This document shows, piece by piece, positions 47,587 through 58,728 of a DNA stretch of 64,000 nucleotides; the first letter of the stretch is position 1; each line of letters opens with the position of its first letter. The notes under the pieces are model-generated. The model saw only the letters and a program-made list of their open reading frames with translations. It was not told the DNA's origin and did not search any database. Both the position numbers and the translations under genes were made by a program. Where the stretch lies: assembly GCF_014654675.1 (NCBI RefSeq), contig NZ_BNBC01000007.1:147256-211255 (forward strand), given 5' to 3'. Source of the DNA: Streptomyces spiralis. Lineage in GTDB: Bacteria; Actinomycetota; Actinomycetes; Streptomycetales; Streptomycetaceae.

Positions 47587-48899
47587 TCCTCCTTCGCCTC
47601 CTCCGCGGGCACCTCCGCCGGGTCCACCGGGTCCATCGGCTCCACCAGGACCGTGACGATCTTGTTGCGGCGGCCCGCGGCGGCCTCCGCCGTCAGGCGG
47701 AGCTCACGGCCGTCGGGGAGTTCGACCACGGACGACGCCCCGGCGATGGGCACCCGGCCCAGGGCCTTGGCGAGCAGGCCGCCGACCGTCTCCACGTCCT
47801 CGTCGTCGTACTCCTCCAGGCCGTACAGCTCGCCCAGGTCGCCGATGTCGAGGCGGGCGGTCACCCGGTAGCGGTCCTCGCCGAGGTCCTCCACCGGCGG
47901 CAGCTCGCGGTCGTACTCGTCGGTGATCTCGCCGACGATCTCCTCGAGGATGTCCTCGATGGTCACGATGCCGGCCGTGCCGCCGTACTCGTCGATGACG
48001 ACGGCGACGTGGTTGCGCTCCTTCTGCATCTCGCGCAGCAGGTCGCCGGCGTTCTTCGTGTCCGGCACGAAGACGGCCGGGCGCATCGCCGTGGACACCA
48101 GGTCGCTCTCGGCGTCCCGGCTGATGTGGGTGCGGCGGGCCAGGTCCTTCAGGTAGACGATCCCGACGATGTCGTCCTCGCTCTCCCCGGTGACCGGGAT
48201 GCGCGAGAAGCCGGACCGCAGCGCCAGCGTGAGGGCCTGGCGGATGGTCTTGTAGCGCTCGATGACGACCAGGTCGGTCCTCGGGACCATGACCTCGCGC
48301 ACGAGGGTGTCGCCGAGCTCGAAGACCGAGTGCACCATCCGGCGCTCCTCGTCCTCGATCAGCGACTCCTGCTCGGCCAGGTCGACCAGTGCGCGCAGCT
48401 CCGCCTCCGAGGCGAACGGGCCGCGGCGGAACCCCTTGCCCGGGGTGAGCGCGTTGCCGATGAGGATCAGCAGGGACGGGATCGGCCCCATGATCCGCGC
48501 GAGCGGGACGAGCACGTAGGCCGCCACGGTGGCCGTGTTCAGCGGGTGCTGCCGGCCGATGGTGCGCGGGGATACCCCGACGGCGACGTACGACACGAGC
48601 ACCATGACCGCGATCGCGACCACCAGCGCCTCGCCCGTGCCCGGGAACGCCTCCAGGCACGCGTACGTGACCAGCGCGGCCGCCGCCATCTCGCACGCCA
48701 CCCGCACCAGCAGCGCCACGTTCAGATAGCGGGTCGGGTCGGCGGCCACCTGGGCGAGCTTGGCGCTGCCCCTGCGGCCGGACTTCACGGCCTCCTCGGC
48801 ACGGAAGCTGGAGATGCGCGCGAGGCCCGCCTCCGCGCAGGCGGCGAGCCAGGCGACGACGACCAGCGCGATCGCGCCGACGACGATCTGCGGACTCAT
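47583..48899 (-). CDS. CNNM/HlyC-CorC type membrane protein with CBS pair
   Basis: The protein has 438 aa from ATG 48899. Residues 1-170 are the DUF21 membrane domain with three to four helices. Residues 195-320 are two CBS domains ([14 protein letters not shown] and [14 protein letters not shown]). Residues 345-425 are a CorC/HlyC transporter-associated domain. Homologues transport or sense Mg2+/Co2+. It starts 8 bp after ybeY on the same strand, a common order in actinobacteria. Confidence 0.93.
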   Translation of the reverse strand: MSPQIVVGAIALVVVAWLAACAEAGLARISSFRAEEAVKSGRRGSAKLAQVAADPTRYLNVALLVRVACEMAAAALVTYACLEAFPGTGEALVVAIAVMVLVSYVAVGVSPRTIGRQHPLNTATVAAYVLVPLARIMGPIPSLLILIGNALTPGKGFRRGPFASEAELRALVDLAEQESLIEDEERRMVHSVFELGDTLVREVMVPRTDLVVIERYKTIRQALTLALRSGFSRIPVTGESEDDIVGIVYLKDLARRTHISRDAESDLVSTAMRPAVFVPDTKNAGDLLREMQKERNHVAVVIDEYGGTAGIVTIEDILEEIVGEITDEYDRELPPVEDLGEDRYRVTARLDIGDLGELYGLEEYDDEDVETVGGLLAKALGRVPIAGASSVVELPDGRELRLTAEAAAGRRNKIVTVLVEPMDPVDPAEVPAEEAKEE

Positions 48900-48907
48900 G
48901 GGCGGCC

Positions 48908-49405
48908 TCAGGAGACCGTCGGCGCCGGGGACGGCCCGGTCAGGCCCCGCTCCGCGCGCCAGCCGTCCACGATGGCGGCCTGGAGGCCGAACATCTCGGC
49001 CTTCTCGTCCGGCTCCTCGTGGTCGTAGCCGAGCAGGTGCAGCACACCGTGGACGGTGAGCAGTTGCAGCTCCTCGTCCATGGAGTGCTTCGTCGGGGCC
49101 TCGGCCCCCTGCTTGGCGGCCACCTCCGGGCACAGCACGATGTCGCCCAGCAGGCCCTGCGGGGGCTCCTCGTCGTCCTTGCCCGGCGGACGCAGTTCGT
49201 CCATCGGAAAGGACATGACATCCGTGGGCCCCGGCAGGTCCATCCACTGCACGTGCAGCTGCTCCATGGCGTCGGCGTCCACGACGATCACCGAGAGCTC
49301 GGAGAGCGGGTGGATGCGCATCCGCGCGAGCGCGTAGCGGGCGATGTCGAGGATCGCCTGCTCGTCGACCTCGGTTCCGGACTCGTTGTTGACGTCGATC
49401 GACAT
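48908..49405 (-). CDS. ybeY: Endoribonuclease YbeY (rRNA maturation)
   Basis: The protein has 165 aa. The zinc motif [11 protein letters not shown] (H3XH5XH) is near residues 118-128, preceded by TDVMSFP and [10 protein letters not shown]. It acts in 16S 3'-end maturation and 70S quality control. phoH ends 12 bp upstream on the same strand; the CBS gene follows 8 bp later. Confidence 0.96.
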   Translation of the reverse strand: MSIDVNNESGTEVDEQAILDIARYALARMRIHPLSELSVIVVDADAMEQLHVQWMDLPGPTDVMSFPMDELRPPGKDDEEPPQGLLGDIVLCPEVAAKQGAEAPTKHSMDEELQLLTVHGVLHLLGYDHEEPDEKAEMFGLQAAIVDGWRAERGLTGPSPAPTVS

Positions 49406-49417
49406 GGTCGTGCTGGT

Positions 49418-50497
49418 CTACTTCCCCTTGTGCCCGCGTCCCGGCCTGCCGTGCCCGGGGGGCTTCGGCGCGCCGTTCTCGGTGCCGTACTGGCTGTCGT
49501 ACTTCTCGTACGCGTCGACGATACGGCCCACCAGCTTGTGCCGTACCACGTCGTGCGAGGACAGCCGGGAGAAGTGGACGTCCTCGACGCCCTCCAGGAT
49601 CTCCTGCACCTGCCGCAGACCGCTCTTCGTGCCGTTCGGCAGGTCCACCTGCGTCACGTCACCCGTGATGACGATCTTCGAGTCGAACCCGAGGCGGGTG
49701 AGGAACATCTTCATCTGTTCGGGGCTGGTGTTCTGCGCCTCGTCCAGGATGATGAAGGCGTCGTTCAGCGTCCGGCCGCGCATGTACGCCAGCGGCGCGA
49801 CCTCGATCGTCCCCGCCGCCATCAGCCGTGGGATGGAGTCCGGGTCGATCATGTCGTGCAGCGCGTCGTACAGCGGGCGCAGATAGGGGTCGATCTTCTC
49901 GTAGAGCGTGCCCGGCAGGAAGCCGAGCCGCTCGCCGGCCTCGACCGCCGGACGGGTCAGGATGATGCGGTTGACCTGCTTGGACTGCAGGGCCTGCACC
50001 GCCTTGGCCATGGCCAGGTAGGTCTTTCCGGTACCGGCGGGGCCGATGCCGAAGACGACCGTGTGCTTGTCGATCGCGTCGACGTAGCGCTTCTGGTTGA
50101 GCGTCTTGGGGCGGATCGTGCGGCCGCGCGAGGACAGGATGTTCTGCGTCAGCACCTGGGCCGGGGTCTCCTGGCCCTCGTTCTCCCCGTTCTCGCTCGC
50201 CTTGAGCATGGCGATCGAGCGTTCCACTGCGTCCTCCGTCATCGGCTGCCCGGTGCGGAGCACCAGCATCATCTCGTCGAACACGCGCTGGATCAGGGCG
50301 ACGTCCGCCGAGTCGCCGACCGCGCTGATCTCATTGCCCCGGACGTGGATGTCGGCCCCCGGGAAGGCCTTTTCGATCACGCGCAGAAGGGAGTCGCCGG
50401 AACCCAGCACGGTCACCATGGGGTGCTGGGCGGGGACGGTGAACTGTGCTCGTGCCTGCCGCTGCGCAGGGGTGTTGGCTTCGGGTGTCTGAGTCAT
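49418..50497 (-). CDS. phoH: PhoH family ATPase
   Basis: The protein has 359 aa. An N-terminal KH-like region (1-120) precedes the P-loop [11 protein letters not shown] near 152. [11 protein letters not shown] (Walker B) and GDVTQVDLP follow. It is a ribosome/RNA-associated PhoH1-type ATPase, usually next to ybeY. It is the first gene of the phoH-ybeY-CBS chain. Confidence 0.95.
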   Translation of the reverse strand: MTQTPEANTPAQRQARAQFTVPAQHPMVTVLGSGDSLLRVIEKAFPGADIHVRGNEISAVGDSADVALIQRVFDEMMLVLRTGQPMTEDAVERSIAMLKASENGENEGQETPAQVLTQNILSSRGRTIRPKTLNQKRYVDAIDKHTVVFGIGPAGTGKTYLAMAKAVQALQSKQVNRIILTRPAVEAGERLGFLPGTLYEKIDPYLRPLYDALHDMIDPDSIPRLMAAGTIEVAPLAYMRGRTLNDAFIILDEAQNTSPEQMKMFLTRLGFDSKIVITGDVTQVDLPNGTKSGLRQVQEILEGVEDVHFSRLSSHDVVRHKLVGRIVDAYEKYDSQYGTENGAPKPPGHGRPGRGHKGK

Positions 50498-50534
50498 GGG
50501 CCGGCGCTTAAGGCCTGCGGTTCCTCCTCATCAC

Positions 50535-50556
50535 GGCCGCCTGGCTGAGGGCGGCC
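50535..50556 (-). terminator. Terminator candidate after the GH1 gene
   Basis: A stem, ggccgcc (50535-50541) with ggcggcc (50550-50556), has an 8-base loop. It lies between the GH1 stop and the phoH start on the minus strand. Confidence 0.5.
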
Positions 50557-50638
50557 TCGCGCTTCCCAGGGTACGACGGGGGAGTGACAACGCCGTAGGA
50601 CTTTTACGAGGGCCCCGCCGGGACGATGGCCGGTCCGG

Positions 50639-51970
50639 CTACCGCTGGGCCCGCAGCATCTCCCGGAACCAGTGGTACGACGCCTTCGGTGTCCGCTCCA
50701 GTGTCGCCGGGTTGCCGAAGTCCACGTGCACCAGGCCGAAGCGGCGGGCGTAGCCCTCCGCCCACTCGAAGTTGTCCAGCAGCGACCACACGAAGTAGCC
50801 GCGCACGTCCACACCCGCCTCCACCGCGCGGTGCAGGGCGCGGACGTGGCCGTCGAGGTAGGCGATGCGGTCCTGGTCGTCGAGGCCCTCGTAGGAGCAG
50901 CCGTTCTCGGTGATCACGACGGGTGGGAGCCGGTCGCCGTAGCGGTCGCGGAAGCCGGTCAGCAGCTCCGTCAGCGCCTCGGGGACCACCGGCCAGCCGA
51001 AGTCCGTGACCGGGCGGTCCTCGATCGCGCGCAGCGAGAAGGGCAGCTCCGCCGGCATGGTCATCCCGCCGAACTCCGTCCCCTCACCCTGCGGGGCGCC
51101 CACCCGGGCCGGGGCGTAGTAGTTGATCCCGTACCAGTCCAGCGGTTCGGCGATGATCTTCAGGTCCGCCTCGACGTCGCCGGGCAGCAGCTCGCCGATC
51201 CCCTCCGGGTAGCGGCCCAGCAGGACCGGCTCCGCGAACATCCGGTTGAGCAGCACGTCGAAGAAGTCCGCCGCCTCGACGTCCGCCGTCTCAGGCGACG
51301 CGGGCCACGTCGGGCCGTGGGAGTTGGCGATGCCGATGTCCGCAGCCCCCGCCGCGCGCAGCGCCCGCACCGCCAGGCCGTGGGCGAGGAGCTGGTGGTG
51401 GGCGACCGGGAGGGCGTCGAACAGCAGCTTCCTCCCCGGTGCGTGCACGCCCAGGGCGTGGCCCAGCAGGGTGTGCTCGGCGGGTTCGTTGAGCGTGATC
51501 CACTTCGTGACGCGGTCGCCCAGGCGGGCGGCCACCAGCGCCACGTACTCCGCGAACCGCGACGCCGTGTCCCGCTCCAGCCAGTCCAGACGGGCCGGCA
51601 GATCCCAGTGGAAGAGGGTGGGGACCGGCCGGACGCCCGCCGCGCACAGCTCGTCGACCAGCCGGTCGTAGAAGTCGAGGCCGCCGGGGGAGTTCACCCG
51701 GGGCCAGGAGACCGAGAAGCGGTAGGCGTCCACGCCGAGGTCCGCCAGCAGCGCCACGTCCTCGCGGTGGCGGTGGTAGTGGTCGCAGGCCACCGCCGCC
51801 GTCGAGCCGTCCTTGACCCGTCCCGGTTCGGCCGTGAACACGTCCCAGACGGACGGCTCCCGCTCGTCGGCCGCCCCCTCGATCTGGTGGGCCGAGGTGG
51901 ACACGCCCCACAGGAAGCCGTCCGGGAACCGGGGGATCGGTGCCGTCGCCGTGCCCGCGTCAGTCGCCAT
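50639..51970 (-). CDS. Beta-glucosidase, glycoside hydrolase family 1
   Basis: The protein has 443 aa from ATG 51970; ATG 51982 would add four residues. It is a standard GH1 with acid/base Glu162 in TLNEP and nucleophile Glu355 in ITENG. FLWGVSTSAHQIEG marks the N-terminus. There is no signal peptide, so it works in the cytoplasm on imported cellobiose-like disaccharides. No sugar transporter or CebR-like regulator is adjacent. Both start choices have weak ribosome binding sites. Confidence 0.93.
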   Translation of the reverse strand: MATDAGTATAPIPRFPDGFLWGVSTSAHQIEGAADEREPSVWDVFTAEPGRVKDGSTAAVACDHYHRHREDVALLADLGVDAYRFSVSWPRVNSPGGLDFYDRLVDELCAAGVRPVPTLFHWDLPARLDWLERDTASRFAEYVALVAARLGDRVTKWITLNEPAEHTLLGHALGVHAPGRKLLFDALPVAHHQLLAHGLAVRALRAAGAADIGIANSHGPTWPASPETADVEAADFFDVLLNRMFAEPVLLGRYPEGIGELLPGDVEADLKIIAEPLDWYGINYYAPARVGAPQGEGTEFGGMTMPAELPFSLRAIEDRPVTDFGWPVVPEALTELLTGFRDRYGDRLPPVVITENGCSYEGLDDQDRIAYLDGHVRALHRAVEAGVDVRGYFVWSLLDNFEWAEGYARRFGLVHVDFGNPATLERTPKASYHWFREMLRAQR

Positions 51971-52046
51971 GCGACGGATCATCCGTACCCGCGGTAACAG
52001 AAGTCAACGCCCGTGCGCCCCGGCGGATTCACGTGTCCCGCCGGAT

Positions 52047-52313
52047 TCACGCGCCTTCCTTCAGCACCCGGGTGATCAGCTTCCGCTCCGCGTCGGTGAG
52101 CCGGGGGTCGGCGGCGTACACCGTCGTGCCGTCCACCGTGATCTGGTAGCTGAAGCCGTCCGGCACCCCGACCGGTGGCGTGCCCCGGCCGGCGGCCAGT
52201 GCCTGCTCGGCCAGGGCATGCCACTCCTGGGCGTCCGCGCGCCCCGCGGTGTCCACCTCGGCGAACCGTTCGATGCCCGCGAACCCGCCCGTGCGCCTCA
52301 CCTGAATACGCAT
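52047..52313 (-). CDS. Emfourin-type inhibitor of M4 proteases
   Basis: The protein has 88 aa, without signal peptide. It starts MRIQVRRTGGFAG and carries DGFSYQITVDG and LTDAERKLITRVL, features of the emfourin (protealysin inhibitor) family that I know as partners of M4 peptidase genes. It lies 21 bp after the M4 protease gene on the same strand. It probably binds the mature protease in the cytoplasm and protects the cell. Confidence 0.85.
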   Translation of the reverse strand: MRIQVRRTGGFAGIERFAEVDTAGRADAQEWHALAEQALAAGRGTPPVGVPDGFSYQITVDGTTVYAADPRLTDAERKLITRVLKEGA

Positions 52314-52334
52314 GAGTCCGTGTCTAGTACGGAA

Positions 52335-53405
52335 TCACAGCGTCCGCACCCCGACCTGCTCCCACGCCTTCTGCACGGCCTGGAGCTCGTCGCCGGCGCC
52401 GTACCGTTCCCGGGCGGCCTTCACGGTGAGCGTGGCGAAGTCCGCGAAGAGGGCGTCGTCCCTGAGTTCGCCGCCGGTCAGCACGTCGTACCAGATCTGC
52501 CCCGCCTTCTCCCAGGCGTGGCCGCCGAGCGCGGTGGCGGTCAGGTAGAAGGCGTGGTTGGGGATGCCGGAGTTGATGTGCACGCCGCCGTTGTCGCTGC
52601 TGGTGCGGACGTAGTCCTCCATGGTCGACGGCTGCGGGTCCTTGCCGAGCACATCGTCGTCGTAGGCCGTGCCGGGCGCCTTCATGGAGCGCAGCGCGGT
52701 GCCGGTGACGCTCGGGGCGAGCAGGCCCGCGCCGATCAGCCAGTCGGCCTCGGCGGCGGTCTGGCCGAGCGTGTACTGCTTGATCAGCGAGCCGAAGACG
52801 TCGGACACCGACTCGTTGAGCGCCCCGGACTGGCCGAAGTACTCCAGGTTGGCGGTGTGCTGGGTGACGCCGTGGGTCAGCTCGTGGCCGATGACGTCGA
52901 CCGGGATGGTGAAGTCGAGGAAGATCTCGCCGTCGCCGTCGCCGAACACCATCTGCTCGCCGTTCCAGAAGGCGTTGTTGTACTTCTCGTCGTAGTGCAC
53001 GGTCGCGTCCAGCGGCAGGCCCGCGCCGTCGATGGAGTCGCGGGCGTACGCCTTCAGATACAGCTCGAAGGTGGCGCCGAGGCCGGAGTAGGCGCGGTTG
53101 ACGGTGGCGTCGCCGCTGGGCTTCTGGCCCTCGCCGCGCACCTTGCGGCCGGGCAGGTCGGTGCCGTGGTGAGCGTCGTAGATCGTGCGGTGCGGCTGCT
53201 CGGCCTGCTTTCCGGCGGGCGGAGCGACGGCGGGCGCGCCGACGACGGTGGTCAGCCGGCGGCGGGTGCGCTCCATGGCGTCGCGCTCCAGGCTGCGGCG
53301 CGCCGGTCCGGAGAGCGCGGGATCCTCGTTGCGGGCGAGGCGGTCGAGGATGTGCGGCGGCACGATGGTGCAGAAGACGGGCTCGAGGCCCCCGTTGGTC
53401 GTCAT
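52335..53405 (-). CDS. Protealysin-like M4 family metalloprotease (intracellular type)
   Basis: The protein has 356 aa from ATG 53405. Zinc site: HELTH (174-178) with third ligand Glu198 in NESVSD; catalytic HINSGIPNHAF near 275 gives His for the transition state. The short N-terminal segment with PPHIL (16-20) matches the PPxxL motif of the protealysin propeptide rather than the long thermolysin propeptide. No signal peptide is visible, so it is cytoplasmic or exported by an unknown route. It is divergent from leuA and forms a bicistron with its inhibitor. Confidence 0.93.
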   Translation of the reverse strand: MTTNGGLEPVFCTIVPPHILDRLARNEDPALSGPARRSLERDAMERTRRRLTTVVGAPAVAPPAGKQAEQPHRTIYDAHHGTDLPGRKVRGEGQKPSGDATVNRAYSGLGATFELYLKAYARDSIDGAGLPLDATVHYDEKYNNAFWNGEQMVFGDGDGEIFLDFTIPVDVIGHELTHGVTQHTANLEYFGQSGALNESVSDVFGSLIKQYTLGQTAAEADWLIGAGLLAPSVTGTALRSMKAPGTAYDDDVLGKDPQPSTMEDYVRTSSDNGGVHINSGIPNHAFYLTATALGGHAWEKAGQIWYDVLTGGELRDDALFADFATLTVKAARERYGAGDELQAVQKAWEQVGVRTL

Positions 53406-53640
53406 GCCTCGCACCATTGCACTGTGTTATTCCGCTGTCACCACCCGCAACCATGATTGGTGAAATATCGGGGCAAGGGGACCGGCGCCCCGTCACGTAG
53501 TGGTAGTGAGCGTCGCGCAGTGTGACCCCAAAGTGGCCTCATGGTGAGATGGCACACTTTTTGTCCCTTTTCTCCCGTCGGTTTCGCATACTGGAACACG
53601 CCCGCGCGGTCGGCGCGGCTCGGCTAGGCTGCGGAGCATC

Positions 53641-53669
53641 ATGCTTTTCGGGCTGCTTCTCCTTAGCTG

Positions 53670-53688
<19 letters not shown>
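53641..53688 (+). CDS. leuA leader peptide with four consecutive Leu codons
   Basis: A 15-residue frame, MLFGLLLLSCRGEGL, runs from ATG 53641 to TAG 53686-53688. Codons 5-8 are CTG CTT CTC CTT (53653-53664). It lies 100 bp before leuA. No T-tract terminator is present; a pseudoknot overlaps the end of this frame. It fits the LEU element described before leuA in most actinobacteria. Confidence 0.85.
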
Positions 53689-55509
<1,821 letters not shown>

Positions 55510-55540
55510 CCCCGCCGACCGGCGCTGACCGGCACTTTCC

Positions 55541-55582
55541 GGGGCCCCGGCCGTCTTTCGAGGCGACCGGGGCCCCTTTTTT
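55541..55582 (+). terminator. leuA terminator
   Basis: GGGGCCCC (55541-55548) pairs with GGGGCCCC (55569-55576), with extra pairs inside. A run of six T (55577-55582) follows, so this is a classical intrinsic terminator. Confidence 0.9.
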
Positions 55583-55663
55583 CACGGTCGTTTACCGGCC
55601 AGGTCACGAACAGGTCTCGTCCGGGGTACTGACTCAGCCTCACCAATGTGGCTAACATCACGC

Positions 55664-55687
55664 CCACGCGGCGATGTTGCCGCGTGG
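55664..55687. promoter_or_regulatory. Inverted repeat before the TerB-like gene
   Basis: A perfect 9-bp inverted repeat, ccacgcggc (55664-55672) and gccgcgtgg (55679-55687), has a 6-base spacer. It lies 15 bp before the start codon, over the region of the ribosome binding site, so it can act as operator or as a translation-blocking hairpin. Confidence 0.6.
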
Positions 55688-55702
55688 TTACGGAGGTGCG
55701 AC

Positions 55703-56401
55703 GTGCTGCCAGTACGGGGACGAAACGGCCGTGCCGCCGGGCTTGCCCGGATGCTGGGCACCCGTATCTCGTGGACACCCGTCGGCGACGGCGAGTTCTT
55801 CTGCCCCGGCTGCGGCGGCGACCGCAACTACCAGCGTCTGAGCGGCCGACGGCGCTTCACCGTCCTCGGTGTGCCCCTGCTGCCGCGCGGAGCGACCGGG
55901 CCCGTGGTGGAGTGCGCGGCCTGCGGCGGGCACTTCGGCACCGACACCCTCGACCACCCGACCACCTCCCGCTTCTCCGCGATGCTCCGCGACGCCGTGC
56001 ACACCGTCGCCCTCGCGGTGCTCTCCGCGGGCGGCACCTCCTCCCGTACGGCACTGGAGACCGCCGCGGTCGCCGTGCGCGCGGCCGGTTTCGCCGAGTG
56101 CACCGAGGAGCAGCTGGCCGCCCTGGTCGAGGCGCTGGCCGCGGACACCGGCCGGGTGTACGAGGGCGAGCCGAGCGTGGCGGGCCTGGCCATAGAGCTT
56201 CACGAGGCCCTGGACCCGCTGGCCCCGCACCTCGCCGCCGCCGGACGCGAGTCGATCCTCCTCCAGGCCGCCCGCATCGCCCTGGCCGACGGCCCCTACA
56301 CCCCTGCCGAACGCGACACCCTCGCCACCGTCGGCGCGGCCCTGACCATCTGCGCGGACGACGTGACCAGGCTGCTCGCGGCGGCGCGCACGCCGTCCTG
56401 A
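55703..56401 (+). CDS. Zinc-ribbon plus TerB-like domain protein
   Basis: The protein has 232 aa from GTG 55703 (GGAGG six bases upstream). The N-terminus has a zinc ribbon: CPGCGGDRNY near 34 and CAACGGHFG near 72. The C-terminal 140 residues are helical with a TerB-like core (AVLSAGGTSSRTALETAA; ARIALADGPYTPAERDTLAT). TerB domains are found in tellurite-resistance and phage-defence contexts, but the biochemical role is open. An inverted repeat covers its leader. Confidence 0.82.
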   Translation: MLPVRGRNGRAAGLARMLGTRISWTPVGDGEFFCPGCGGDRNYQRLSGRRRFTVLGVPLLPRGATGPVVECAACGGHFGTDTLDHPTTSRFSAMLRDAVHTVALAVLSAGGTSSRTALETAAVAVRAAGFAECTEEQLAALVEALAADTGRVYEGEPSVAGLAIELHEALDPLAPHLAAAGRESILLQAARIALADGPYTPAERDTLATVGAALTICADDVTRLLAAARTPS

Positions 56402-56456
56402 CGCCCACCGCGTCCCGCCCGCACGCCCTGTGGCGCCTCCCGGGCTACTCTCCGCG

Positions 56457-56474
56457 CTACTCCCCGGGGAGTAG
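56457..56474. promoter_or_regulatory. 18-bp perfect palindrome before the MMPL gene
   Basis: CTACTCCCCGGGGAGTAG is fully self-complementary. A half-site, CTACTC, lies just upstream at 56445-56450. It is 126 bp before the MMPL start. A candidate operator. Confidence 0.6.
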
Positions 56475-56514
56475 TCCGGCCGCCCGGTCACCCCGCGCAG
56501 TACGCCCGAACTCG

Positions 56515-56587
56515 CCCTCCGGCGCGACGAAACGCGCCCTCCGCGCCGGGAGTCTGGAGACCGCATCCAGACAGCCGCGCCGGAGGG
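56515..56587. promoter_or_regulatory. Nested inverted repeats in the MMPL leader
   Basis: Outer arms ccctccggcgcg (56515-56526) and cgcgccggaggg (56576-56587) are perfectly complementary over 12 bp. Inside lie gtctgga (56552-56558) and tccagac (56566-56572). The outer right arm overlaps the ribosome binding site (GGAGGGAGGG, 56582-56591), so the RNA fold could hide it. Confidence 0.6.
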
Positions 56588-56599
56588 AGGGCCCGTTTC

Positions 56600-58672
56600 A
56601 TGAGGGCCGCAGAAACGACACGTACGCGACGACGCGCCATCCCCTGGCTGCTGCTCGCGCTGTGGATCGGCGTGCTCGCGGTCGTCGCGCCGTTCGCGTC
56701 GAAACTCGGCGACGTGCAGCACGACCGGGTCACCGACTACCTGCCCGCGAGCGCCGACTCCACCCAGGTCGCGAAGATCCAGGACCGGCTGCCGGGCGGC
56801 CAGACGACGGAACTGGTCCTCGTCTACCACCGCGACTCCGGCCTGACGGCCGCGGACCGGGCGACGGCGGCACGGCAGGTGGCGACCATCGGCCGGCAGC
56901 ACGCCCTGACGGGGACACCGCAGCCCGTTCCGTCCAAGGACGGCACGACCGTGATGTACCCGGTCACCAGCAACGAGCCCGGCGCCGACGAGAAGAAGCG
57001 CGACGCCCTCGTCGACGACGTCCGCGGCGTCGCCCACGACCAGGACGGAATGACCGTGCAGGTCGGCGGCCCGAGCGCGATGGCCACCGACGCCGCCGAC
57101 GTCTACCAGTCCCTCGGCGGACCGCTGCTCTACACCACCGTCGCCGTCGTCGCCGTCCTGCTGATCCTCATCTACCGCAGCCCGATGCTGTGGCTGGTCC
57201 CGCTGGTCGTGGCCGGGGTCGGCGACTTCCTGTCCACGGGCGTGGCCTACGGCCTCAACCAGGCCTTCGGCACCACCGTCTCCGGACAGAGCACCGGCAT
57301 CATGACCGTCCTCGTCTTCGGCGCCGGCACCGACTACGCCCTGCTGCTCGTCTCCCGCTACCGCGAGGAACTGCGGCGCCACGAGCGGCCGTACGACGCC
57401 ATGCGCGCCGCCCTGCGCGGCTGCGGGCCCGCCGTTCTCGCCTCCTCCGGCACGGTCGCCGCGGGCCTGCTGTGCCTGCTCGCCGCCGACCTCAACTCCA
57501 GCCGCGGCATGGGGCCGTTGGGTACGGTCGGCGTGCTGTGCGCGCTGGTCGCGATGCTGACGCTGCTGCCCGCGCTGCTCGTCCTGCTGGGCCGCCGGGT
57601 GTTCTGGCCGCTCGTGCCCGCCTACGGCAGCACCCCCAAGGCGCGCCGGTCGCTGTTCGCGGCGATGGGCAGCTCCGCCGGGCGCCGCCCGCTGACCGTC
57701 CTCGCCTCCGGCGCCGTCCTGCTCGGCGCCCTCGCCCTCGGCACCCTCAACCTGCCCGGCACGATCAAGCAGCAGGACGCCTTCGTCGACAAGCCGGAGT
57801 CGGTCGCCGCCCTGGAGACCCTCGCCAAGGCCTACCCCGAGCGGTCCGCCCAGCCCATCGACGTCATCACCCCGGCCGACCGGGCCGACGCCACCCTGGC
57901 CACCGTCCGCGCCGCGCACGGCGTCGCGAACGCCCAGCCGGGCCGTACCGGCGGCGGCTGGACCGAGATTTCCGTGATCGCCTCCGCCCCGCCCCAGTCC
58001 GCGGCCGAGACCGCCACCATCAAGGAACTGCGGCACGAGCTGCCCGGCTCCTATGTCGGCGGGCCCAGCGCCCAGCAGATCGACCTGAAGGACACCAACG
58101 CCCGCGACCGGCTCGTCGTCATCCCGATCGTCCTGGTCTCCGTCCTGCTGATCCTGATCGCCCTGCTGCGCTCCCTCGTCGCGCCGCTGATCCTGGTGGC
58201 CGCCGTCATCGCGGTCTGGGGCGCCGCGCTCGGCATCGGCGGACTGGTGTTCGGTCCGCTGTTCGGCTTCGAGGGCACCGACCCCGGACTCGGACTGCTG
58301 TCCTTCGTGTTCCTCGTCGCCCTCGGCGTCGACTACGGCATCTTCCTCATGCACCGCATGCGGGAGGAGTCGCTGAAGGGCGCGGAACCGTCCGCGGCCG
58401 CGCTGACCGCGCTGCGGACGACGGGCGGCGTCATCGCCTCCGCCGGGCTCGTCCTGGCCGCCACCTTCGCCGTGCTGACGAACATGGGGCTCGTCCAGCT
58501 CGTCGAACTCGGCTTCGTCATCGCCGTCGGGGTGCTGCTGGACACCTTCCTCGTCCGCACCTACCTGGTGACCAGCGCGAGCGTGGCACTCGGCCGGAAG
58601 GTCTGGTGGCCGGGCCCGCTGTCGCGGACCCCGGAACCGGCACCGCCCGAGCGCCAGCCGGAGCCGGTGTGA
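56600..58672 (+). CDS. MMPL family transporter
   Basis: The protein has 690 aa. ATG 56600 has GGAGGGAGGG eight bases upstream. Two repeats, each with one helix, a large loop and five helices, fit the RND/MMPL family. The loop motif GAGTDYALLLVSRYREEL appears in the first half and GVDYGIFLMHRMREE in the second; these carry the Asp-Tyr pair used for proton relay. Mycobacterial homologues export lipids; Streptomyces ones export lipids or small molecules. A two-component system follows, so expression of this pump is probably its target. Confidence 0.92.
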   Translation: MRAAETTRTRRRAIPWLLLALWIGVLAVVAPFASKLGDVQHDRVTDYLPASADSTQVAKIQDRLPGGQTTELVLVYHRDSGLTAADRATAARQVATIGRQHALTGTPQPVPSKDGTTVMYPVTSNEPGADEKKRDALVDDVRGVAHDQDGMTVQVGGPSAMATDAADVYQSLGGPLLYTTVAVVAVLLILIYRSPMLWLVPLVVAGVGDFLSTGVAYGLNQAFGTTVSGQSTGIMTVLVFGAGTDYALLLVSRYREELRRHERPYDAMRAALRGCGPAVLASSGTVAAGLLCLLAADLNSSRGMGPLGTVGVLCALVAMLTLLPALLVLLGRRVFWPLVPAYGSTPKARRSLFAAMGSSAGRRPLTVLASGAVLLGALALGTLNLPGTIKQQDAFVDKPESVAALETLAKAYPERSAQPIDVITPADRADATLATVRAAHGVANAQPGRTGGGWTEISVIASAPPQSAAETATIKELRHELPGSYVGGPSAQQIDLKDTNARDRLVVIPIVLVSVLLILIALLRSLVAPLILVAAVIAVWGAALGIGGLVFGPLFGFEGTDPGLGLLSFVFLVALGVDYGIFLMHRMREESLKGAEPSAAALTALRTTGGVIASAGLVLAATFAVLTNMGLVQLVELGFVIAVGVLLDTFLVRTYLVTSASVALGRKVWWPGPLSRTPEPAPPERQPEPV

Positions 58673-58678
58673 GCCGCC

Positions 58679-58707
58679 GGGCGCCCCTCCCTCCCGGAGG
58701 GGCGCCC
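58679..58707 (+). terminator. Terminator between the MMPL gene and the kinase gene
   Basis: A perfect 12-bp stem, gggcgcccctcc (58679-58690) with ggaggggcgccc (58696-58707), has a 5-base loop. It lies seven bases after the MMPL stop and about 20 bp before the kinase start. Confidence 0.8.
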
Positions 58708-58728
58708 GCCTGTCGGAAGATGAACCCC

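Noticed and set aside
55648..58728. About 1000-codon N-terminal extension in frame with the histidine kinase
   Set aside because: It runs through the TerB-like and MMPL genes in another frame and is low-complexity Arg-rich; the kinase starts near 58729.
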